Shown one piece after another: positions 43,701 through 48,974 of a stretch of 48,974 nucleotides of DNA. This stretch comes from Pyrinomonadaceae bacterium (lineage in GTDB: Bacteria; Acidobacteriota; Blastocatellia; Pyrinomonadales; Pyrinomonadaceae). The translations under genes were made by a program, and so were the position numbers. Below the pieces are notes generated by a model. That model had not been told where the DNA came from, did no database searches, and worked only from the letters and a program-made list of their open reading frames with translations. Where the stretch lies: assembly GCA_025923035.1 (NCBI GenBank), contig JAICGQ010000002.1, positions 1-48,974 of the forward strand, read 5' to 3'. The first letter of the stretch is position 1; each line of letters begins with the position of its first letter.

Positions 43701-46700
43701 GTAGATCCGCAGGAATGTTCGATCCGCTCCGCCGCGGGCCCCGTCACGTGCACCTTTCAACCACAAATCGGCGGCGAGTATCTCGTTAGAGCGACCATTC
43801 GCGACGATCGCGAACGTGCGAATGAGACTGAGTTCAGAGTCTGGGTTTCCGGCGCTGACTCGGCGCACCGCGACGTCGACGAGGAAAGCGTCGAGCTGAT
43901 TCCTGACAAGAAGGATTACAAAGCAGGTGACACTGCAGAGATCCTCGTCCAGGCCCCGTTTCATCCCGCCGAAGGTGTCTTGACTGTGCGACGTTCGGGC
44001 CTGGTGAAGGTCGAACGATTCCGCATGGACCAACCGACGACCACTTTGCGTTTGCCGATCGAGCAAGGCTGGACGCCGAACGTGCACGTGCAGATCGATC
44101 TGCTGGGCCAGGACGAACGCGAGGAGACGAGCAGCAACGCCCACGCCGGCGCAAAACCTCTTCCGAAGAAGCCGGCCTACGCGAGTGGAAATCTGAAACT
44201 GTCGATACCACCACTCGATCGACGTCTCTCAATACTGGCAACGCCTCGTGACAAAGCGCTCGAGCCCGGCGGTGAAACGAGTGTGAACGTGGAGGTCAAA
44301 GATGCTTCCGGCGCTCCGGTCGCAGGTGGCGAAGTGGCCGTCGTAGTAGTCGACGAAGCGATCCTGGCGCTCACTGATTACAAACTCGATGACCCCGTTT
44401 CAGCTTTTTATCCTGAACGCAGTGCCGGCGTCGAAGACCTTCACCTGCGGGGAAGCTTGTGGCTTGCGACACCTGCCGGGATCGAGGAGGAAGGCGACGG
44501 CGACGCGGGAGGGGGAGGAGTTCGCAGACGTGGCCGCGGTGGGGTAGCGCCACCGCCATCGTTCGCACGCGGACAATTGGCAATGGCGGATATGGCGTAC
44601 GCGCCGAACGCGCCGCCGATGGCGATGATCTCGGGATTATCAATCGCGCAGCCTGAGCGGATTCGTATGCGACAGGACTTCAATGCGCTTGCAGTATTTG
44701 CGCCCGCCGTTCCCACCGATGCAAATGGACGCGCGGAAGTGAAGGTGAAGCTGCCGGACAATCTCACGCGCTATCGCGTCATGGCAGTCGCCGTTGCCGG
44801 CGGCAAACAGTTCGGTTCGGGCGAGTCGTCGATCACGGCGAGGAAACCTTTGATGGTGCGTGCTTCTGCACCTCGGTTCCTGAACTTCGGCGATATGTTC
44901 GAGTTTCCGGTCGTGGTCCAGAACCAAACTGACGCGGCGATGTCGGTTGACGTAGCACTGCGTGCGAGTAACGCACGAGTTGGCGCAGCGAACTCGGCTG
45001 CGTTCTCAGGCCGGCGTGTCACGGTGCCGGCGAACGATCGAGTAGAGGTCCGCATTCCAGTCGCGACCGCAACTGCCGGCACAGCGCGGTTCCAGGTCGC
45101 GGCGGTGTCCGGCGCGTGGACCGACGCGACCGAAGTCTCTTTACCGGTCTGGAGTCCGGCAACGACGGAAGCATTTGCGACCTACGGAGAGATCGATGAA
45201 GGCGCAATCAGTCAACCGGTGAAAGCTCCCGCCGGCATTTTCAAACAATTCGGCGGACTCGAGATCGAGGCGTCGTCAACTCAGTTACAACAGCTTACCG
45301 ACGCGTTTGTATATCTACAGAACTATCCGTACCAATGTTCCGAGCAGCTCGCGTCGCGCATCATTTCGATAGCCGCATTGAAGGATGTTCTGCATGCCTT
45401 CAACACGACGGGACTGCCGTCGCAGGCGGAGATGCATGCGAGTGTGACGCGCGACATAAAGCACCTTGAAGGACTGCAAAACCCGGATGGCGGATTTGGT
45501 TTCTGGAAACGTGGCGAGGAGTCGTGGCCATTCTTGAGTATTCACGTTGCCCATGCGCTCGCGCGCGCGCGACAAAAGAACTTTCCCGTCCCGGTGACGA
45601 TCTACGATCAGGCGAGACAATACCTTCGCGGAATCGAACGTCATATTCCTCGTCGTTACGGCATCGACGCGAGACGCGCGCTGATCGCTTATGCACTCTA
45701 CGTGCGCGCACAGATGGACGATCGCGACACGAGCAAGGCGCGCAAATTCGTGTCGGAGCTGCCCATCGAAAACCTCTCGCTGGAGACTGTCGGCTGGTTG
45801 CTTGCGGTGATGTCGGGCGACGAGGCGTCGCGAAACGAAGTCGAGGCGCTTCGCAGTAGTTTGAAGAACCGCGTCACGGAAACGTCCGGCGCCGCACATT
45901 TTGTTACTTCGTACGACGACGACAATCACCTGGTGCTGAATTCGGATCGTCGTGCGGATGCGGTGGTCCTCGAAGCTTTAATCGGCGATCAACCGCAAAA
46001 CGATCTGATTCCGAAGATCGTGCGCGGCCTTCTCAATCATCGCACTCAGGGGCGGTGGTCCAGCACGCAGGAGAATGTGTTCGTTTTGATCGCGCTCGAT
46101 CGTTATTTCAGGACTTATGAAAAGGTGACGCCGGATTTCATCGCTCGCGTGTGGCTTGGCAACGCTTATGCCGGCGAACACACGTTCAGAGGAAGATCGG
46201 TTGGACGGCAGCGAGTCAACGTTCCGATGCGGTATCTGGCTGACAGTGGTTCCGCGCAAAACCTGGTAATCAGCAAAGGCGGAGAAGGCCGGCTCTATTA
46301 TCGGTTGGCGATGAGTTATGCGCCTGCGCGTTACGGGCTCGACAGTGCTGATTATGGCTTTGCTGTCGAGCGTACGTACGAAGCGATCGACGATCCGAGA
46401 GACGTGCAACGTGATGCTGACGGTGGTTGGCGGATCAAAGCCGGCGCGCGCGTGCGTGTGCGTGTGACGATGGCCGCGCCTGCGCGACGTTATCATGTCG
46501 CGTTGGTGGATTACTTGCCGGCGGGGTTTGAGTCGTTGAATCCGGAGCTGGCGGTGACGGAGAGCATTCCGGAAGACAAGAAACAACAACCAACGGCGAC
46601 GCACGTTGGCAGTTTTCATGGGTTGAGTTGGTGGCTGTGGCGGCGAGTTTGGTTCGATCATCAGAACCTGCGCAGCGAACGTTCGGAGGCGTTTACGTCG

Positions 46701-46847
46701 CTGTTGTGGGGCGGTGTTTACAACTACAGCTACGTCGCTCGCGCCACGACGCCCGGGACGTTTGTCGTGCCGCCGGCGAAAGCTGAAGAGATGTACCACC
46801 CGGAGACTTTTGGGCGAAGCAAGAGCGATCGCGTGCGCGTCGAATAG
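40764..46847 (+). CDS. Alpha-2-macroglobulin family protein with thioester motif
   Basis: About 2027 residues from ATG 40764 (GAGGAGAG site); the frame is open to 40710. A hydrophobic export signal spans residues 1-25. Bacterial A2M order: N-terminal Ig-like/MG domains including a Big-type unit (about 135-230), the MG signature MYQPGEEVHVKGWIRQ at about 690, and a Gly/Arg/Pro-rich stretch at about 1240-1290 in the position of the bait or linker. Next come the A2M core block QDFNALAVFAPAVPTDANGR and the thioester motif C1525-S-E-Q1528 inside YPYQCSEQ. The terpenoid-toroid-like TED (NPDGGFGFWKRGEESWP) and a receptor-like C-terminal domain end it. Family role: periplasmic trapping of invading proteases. 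No penicillin-binding-protein 1C gene adjoins it, unlike many bacterial A2M loci. Confidence 0.93.
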   Translation: MAPLRTLISSVLIFSFLPTVFHGPLRQVVRAEQDTAGQERGLEFRLSGGVGQPEVAKPPTQLAPASELSESETENILSRLPAMTVDANANQEFALRQGSLPPPRTGNTVEVSFPASSTAASETVTAGPLEVVRYSPEGSVPLAPELSITFSQPMVAVTSQDEAATSVPVKLNPQPAGRWRWLGTKTLIFQPDDRFPMATTYAVTVPAGTRAANGSALATEKAWSFTTPPLNVKASYPNSGTHARDALMFLEFDQQIDPAAILGAIRVSSGNRVLKTRLATSDEVKQTISRDPNNTSVLSQAMKDRWLAFRAIDPKSGRTDLALPPASQIKVSLPAGAPSAEGRNLSQKPHEFSFRTYGPLRVTEHGCDGGSGCNVYDSFDVEFSNALADDFDASKIKVEPAIPDLETSFYDSYLNISGYKQGNTTYRVTLDKSIKDRFDQPLGRDVTLTFKVGPSPKRFIGPDDDFVVMDPAAPTRCSVFSVNYTKLNARIYSVTPEDWPKWMAYQKARQDAKKPTPPGRQVVSKTITVANSPNEIVETVIDLTPALTNGRGHVILIVEPTGGPSGEDDGTASTHSWIQVTNIGLNAFIDNTDLVGWATSLKDGTPLSNVDLTVLPADVSARSGPDGLARLPLQSTSSTEQGLLIARRDGDVAILPGQMGYSRVATGDWVKKTEKDSLRWFVFDDRKMYQPGEEVHVKGWIRQISGGKTGDTSLFPNAGMHVSYVLTDSRNNRIRDGNVQLNALGGFDFALKLPDKMNLGHTRLQLVTSSALPGATHAHHLEVQEFRRPEFEVKTQTETEGPFIVGGGADLSVSATYYAGGGLANAPVKWSVMAMPTQFTPPNRNDYVFGEWVPWWRHGTSGRPTWQDRLSVTDASGKDHVHLDFDRVSPARASTVTASATVTDVNRQLWKSETTLLVHPANLYVGLKSDNTFVERGQPLKVQTIVADLDGNLVERRDITMVASRLTWKQEKDDWTEVEVDPQECSIRSAAGPVTCTFQPQIGGEYLVRATIRDDRERANETEFRVWVSGADSAHRDVDEESVELIPDKKDYKAGDTAEILVQAPFHPAEGVLTVRRSGLVKVERFRMDQPTTTLRLPIEQGWTPNVHVQIDLLGQDEREETSSNAHAGAKPLPKKPAYASGNLKLSIPPLDRRLSILATPRDKALEPGGETSVNVEVKDASGAPVAGGEVAVVVVDEAILALTDYKLDDPVSAFYPERSAGVEDLHLRGSLWLATPAGIEEEGDGDAGGGGVRRRGRGGVAPPPSFARGQLAMADMAYAPNAPPMAMISGLSIAQPERIRMRQDFNALAVFAPAVPTDANGRAEVKVKLPDNLTRYRVMAVAVAGGKQFGSGESSITARKPLMVRASAPRFLNFGDMFEFPVVVQNQTDAAMSVDVALRASNARVGAANSAAFSGRRVTVPANDRVEVRIPVATATAGTARFQVAAVSGAWTDATEVSLPVWSPATTEAFATYGEIDEGAISQPVKAPAGIFKQFGGLEIEASSTQLQQLTDAFVYLQNYPYQCSEQLASRIISIAALKDVLHAFNTTGLPSQAEMHASVTRDIKHLEGLQNPDGGFGFWKRGEESWPFLSIHVAHALARARQKNFPVPVTIYDQARQYLRGIERHIPRRYGIDARRALIAYALYVRAQMDDRDTSKARKFVSELPIENLSLETVGWLLAVMSGDEASRNEVEALRSSLKNRVTETSGAAHFVTSYDDDNHLVLNSDRRADAVVLEALIGDQPQNDLIPKIVRGLLNHRTQGRWSSTQENVFVLIALDRYFRTYEKVTPDFIARVWLGNAYAGEHTFRGRSVGRQRVNVPMRYLADSGSAQNLVISKGGEGRLYYRLAMSYAPARYGLDSADYGFAVERTYEAIDDPRDVQRDADGGWRIKAGARVRVRVTMAAPARRYHVALVDYLPAGFESLNPELAVTESIPEDKKQQPTATHVGSFHGLSWWLWRRVWFDHQNLRSERSEAFTSLLWGGVYNYSYVARATTPGTFVVPPAKAEEMYHPETFGRSKSDRVRVE

Positions 46848-46894
46848 TTGAACCCCGCCCGTTCCACGCGGATAAGCCAAAAAATAAAAAGTAC

Positions 46895-46923
46895 TTGGCA
46901 TAACAAAGTACTTGTGGTATTTA
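46895..46923 (+). promoter_or_regulatory. Possible promoter giving a leaderless transcript
   Basis: TTGGCA (46895-46900), a 17-nt spacer, then TATTTA (46918-46923). The expected start point would fall at about the GTG start codon 46931. The 10-mer AAAGTACTTG is repeated at 46888-46897 and 46905-46914 around the -35 region. Confidence 0.4.
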
Positions 46924-46930
46924 TCGTGTC

Positions 46931-47641
46931 GTGAATCTGCCGAACACGGCCACGGTAATCCTGGGAGCGCTCGTCGCCCTCGTCTGGTCCTATTCCTGCC
47001 TGAGTTTCGCCGCCCACCTCAAAACCAATCTGAGGCTTCGCACCGGCTACACACGCAAGGTCTTCCACGTACTGATCTTCACTTCAGCGGTGATCGTCCA
47101 CGCTCTGGGCGGGTTCTGGGCGGTGTGCGTGTTTGGTTTGATGGTGTCGCTGGTGGTCGGCTTTGCCGTCTTCCGCGGTCGAGGCAACCGCCTGTACGAG
47201 GCGCTCGCCCGCAAGCAGGATGGACCAGATCGCACGTACTACATCGTCATCCCGTACTTCGCCACGCTGATCGGAGGAATGGTCAGCAACATATTGTTTG
47301 GCCCGTTGGCGGTGATGGGCTATCTCGTCGGCGGCCTGGGCGACGCAGCTGGCGAACCTGCCGGGCTGAAGTGGGGGAAGCACCGTTACAAAACTCCGAG
47401 CAGCCCGCGCTTCAACAAAACACTCGAAGGCTCCGTTGCAGTGCTCGCTGCATCAGCAGTAGCTCTCGCGATCGGCGTGGCGATCAGTCCGCAACTGAGT
47501 TTCGGAGTGCGATCGCTCGTCGCACTTCCCGTAATCGCCCTTGTTTGCACTTTAGTCGAAGCGTTTTCACCGCGCGGTTGGGACAACGTACCGATGCAGA
47601 TTGTTCCCACCGTGCTGGCAGCGATTCTGTTGTCGAAATGA
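46931..47641 (+). CDS. Polyprenol/phytol-kinase-like membrane protein
   Basis: A 236-residue protein with about seven membrane helices. The family signature of CTP-dependent dolichol/phytol kinases and related cytidylyltransferases is visible in order: RKVFHVLIFT, GYLVGGLGDAAGEPAGLKWG, KHRYKTPSS...NKTLEGSVAV and the late VEAFSPRGWDNVPMQI. The closest comparison is VTE5/SEC59-type kinases that phosphorylate isoprenoid alcohols; the exact alcohol is unknown. Start GTG 46931 with no Shine-Dalgarno. Followed by a DUF1361 membrane protein. Confidence 0.8.
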   Translation: MNLPNTATVILGALVALVWSYSCLSFAAHLKTNLRLRTGYTRKVFHVLIFTSAVIVHALGGFWAVCVFGLMVSLVVGFAVFRGRGNRLYEALARKQDGPDRTYYIVIPYFATLIGGMVSNILFGPLAVMGYLVGGLGDAAGEPAGLKWGKHRYKTPSSPRFNKTLEGSVAVLAASAVALAIGVAISPQLSFGVRSLVALPVIALVCTLVEAFSPRGWDNVPMQIVPTVLAAILLSK

Positions 47642-47672
47642 TCAGTTTCAGTTCCACAGTCAGGTGATAACC

Positions 47673-48338
47673 ATGCATGACATTCTGAAATCCGCCGACG
47701 TCAAAAGATTCGTCGTCGTGTCGACGCTGCTGTGCTGGTGCTTTTGTATGATCGTTGTGCGCATCGATCGAACGGGCTCCGGTTACTATCGATTCCTGAT
47801 CACCAATCTTTTTCTCGCCTGCGTGCCGCTATTTTTGAGCACCGCGCTGCGAATCGCGAATCGTTGGAAATTTCCGCGCTTGATTCAGTTGGCCACGTTT
47901 GGGCTGTGGCTACTGTTTCTTCCGAACGCACCTTACATTCTCACCGACATCCTGCACTTGACGCGCGCGAACCACGCGCCCGTCTGGTACGACCTCGCGC
48001 TGCTACTCTCGTGTTCCGGAACAGGCCTGCTCGTCGGCTACCTGTCACTCATCGACGTGCAGGGCATCGTGGCGCGGCGCTTTGGCACTGCCTACGGTTG
48101 GATCTTTGCGGTGGTGTCGCTGGTGTTGAGTGGCTTTGCGATGTATCTGGGCAGGTTCCTGCGCTGGAACAGTTGGGACGTTCTGGTCGCGCCGACGAAA
48201 GTCATTGAAATACTGGGCGCGATGACGCAGCCCTGGGCACACACTCGGCCGCTGGCGGTCACGATAGTGTTCGGCGTTATCTTCGCGCTCGGGTACGTCA
48301 GCGTGAGAATACTGCTGGTCCAACCGGAGCGTTCGTGA
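47673..48338 (+). CDS. DUF1361-family membrane protein
   Basis: About 221 residues from ATG 47673 with an AGGTGA ribosome site; the longer frame from 47601 overlaps the previous gene and is not used. Six or more membrane helices. The DUF1361 blocks are present: LITNLFLACVPLFLS, LWLLFLPNAPYILTDILHL, the acidic WYDLALLLSCSGTGLLVGYL and YLGRFLRWNSWDVL. Function of the family is unknown. It is probably co-transcribed with the kinase-like gene 31 nt upstream. Confidence 0.85.
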   Translation: MHDILKSADVKRFVVVSTLLCWCFCMIVVRIDRTGSGYYRFLITNLFLACVPLFLSTALRIANRWKFPRLIQLATFGLWLLFLPNAPYILTDILHLTRANHAPVWYDLALLLSCSGTGLLVGYLSLIDVQGIVARRFGTAYGWIFAVVSLVLSGFAMYLGRFLRWNSWDVLVAPTKVIEILGAMTQPWAHTRPLAVTIVFGVIFALGYVSVRILLVQPERS

Positions 48339-48341
48339 GGT

Positions 48342-48632
48342 TCAGCGGCGCGCTTTTGCCGGCGCACCCCGGGCTGCCTTTCGCTTCGCACTCTGACTTT
48401 GTGTCGCATGAGCAGCGCCCGGCGTTGAGGGCGGGACGCCGAATCTTAAAGCCCGCCGTTGGCGCTCGACGTCGATGGTCCAATCCGGCGACGAAAGCAT
48501 GTTACCCAACTCGACGCCCTTTGTTTCGGCGAGTGACTGGATATGGCCGACGAGCCACGGCACAAACTGTCCCTGAATGACCTCGGCAAGCTTGGCATTT
48601 GGAGGATAGATCACGCTCAACCTGGCTTTCAT
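48342..48632 (-). CDS. Small protein of unknown function
   Basis: About 96 residues from ATG 48632 (AGGTG directly upstream). The N-terminal part MKARLSVIYPPNAKLAEVIQ is structured-looking, followed by an amphipathic helical part (WLVGHIQSLAETKGVELG) and a conserved-looking SPDWTIDVERQRRALRFG segment. The tail is a disordered Ala/Lys/Arg-rich end. Not recognised. It lies 9 nt after the stop of a frameshifted gene on the same strand, and its stop is 3 nt from the convergent DUF1361 stop. Confidence 0.6.
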   Translation of the reverse strand: MKARLSVIYPPNAKLAEVIQGQFVPWLVGHIQSLAETKGVELGNMLSSPDWTIDVERQRRALRFGVPPSTPGAAHATQSQSAKRKAARGAPAKARR

Positions 48633-48641
48633 CACCTGAAC

Positions 48642-48928
48642 TCACCGAGCATGAAAAAATAGAAGTCTACACTTCGCCTTCTGCCAAATCAGCAACGCCT
48701 TTTCAGGCAAGAGCGTGTCAAGAGCTTTCAAGTCAACTTCAACCCGGGGAAGCGGCATCACGACCAGACAAAAATTGTAATCAGTGTCGCGCGGCCGAAT
48801 GTTTGCATTTACCTTCAACCCGGTCTTTTGTTCGATCTCAACTTTCAGACGTCATTGAAGATTTCAGCAAGCCAGCAGAGGTAGGTCTTAACTCCCCTTT
48901 GGTGATTGACATCTCCTGGGGAACTCAT
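48642..48928 (-). pseudogene. Small gene broken by a one-base frameshift
   Basis: From ATG 48928 the frame reads 26 codons (MSSPGDVNHQRGVKTYLCWL then AEIFND, to 48851), then meets TGA at 48845-48847 one codon later. Shifting frame at 48851 restores a coherent sequence of 69 codons (LKVEIEQKTGLKVNANIRPR, DTDYNFCLVVMPLPRVEVDL, KALDTLLPEKALLIWQKAK) down to TGA 48642-48644. One missing C at about 48850 explains the break. It may be a real mutation, an assembly error, or two genes. The product (about 96 residues) is not recognised. The intact small gene downstream starts 9 nt after its stop. Confidence 0.55.
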
Positions 48929-48974
48929 TACTCTGCGGCTGCTTCGCTGAAACTTCGCCCTTCGGACACCAACA

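Overview
The window looks like chromosomal DNA of an Acidobacteriota bacterium, most likely class Blastocatellia (Pyrinomonadaceae-like). This is inferred from gene content: a VWFA-related protein of the acidobacterial type, a tricorn-like protease, DUF2911, paired secreted HEAT-repeat proteins behind an ECF sigma factor, two PQQ-type sugar dehydrogenases, a PxKF-domain remnant and a PEP-CTERM protein. DNA is moderately GC-rich, genes are dense on both strands, and a large share of products carry signal peptides. No phage, insertion sequence, CRISPR array or rRNA was seen. One tRNA with anticodon CAU is present.

Layout. 1-3.5 kb (minus): secreted M20 amidohydrolase, VOC/glyoxalase protein, AraC-type regulator, secreted TPR protein. 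3.6-5.6 kb (plus): single-chain aconitase-family enzyme with the swivel domain at its N-terminus. 5.7-10.3 kb (plus): ECF sigma, membrane anti-sigma candidate, two secreted HEAT proteins with an ATGA overlap, then a Fis-type HTH protein. 10.3-11.8 kb (minus): PQQ sugar dehydrogenase. 11.9-14.5 kb (plus): two MacB/FtsX-type permeases separated by a palindromic element. 14.5-19.3 kb (minus): tricorn-like protease followed by a VWA protein. 19.4-22.1 kb (plus): DUF2911, CYTH and DUF3298 lipoprotein genes. 22.1-23.9 kb (minus): DoxX then MFS transporter, the latter overlapping the DUF3298 gene tail to tail. 24.0-28.9 kb (plus): M61 peptidase, palindromic element, enoyl-CoA hydratase, M48-like peptidase, propeller lipoprotein. 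28.9-31.2 kb (minus): second PQQ dehydrogenase; secreted carbohydrate-binding-like protein followed by a 57-residue membrane protein. 31.3-33.7 kb (plus): WD40 protein, tRNA, Cys-containing small protein. 33.8-36.6 kb (minus): large membrane M48 peptidase. 37-38.7 kb: PEP-CTERM protein and secreted propeller. 38.7-39.3 kb: gap with a PxKF remnant and a 10-bp inverted repeat. 39.3-48.3 kb (plus): amidohydrolase, giant alpha-2-macroglobulin, polyprenol-kinase-like protein, DUF1361 protein. 48.3-48.9 kb (minus): a frameshifted small gene followed by a small intact one.

Taken together this is an envelope and periplasm-oriented region: proteolysis (M20, tricorn, M61, two M48-type), protease trapping (alpha-2-macroglobulin), sugar oxidation and an ECF-controlled envelope operon. 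The least explained structure is a family of intergenic inverted repeats built from tandem heptamers (three copies, each directly after a stop codon), plus a second 32-nt dispersed motif. Functional links between neighbouring genes are inference from layout.
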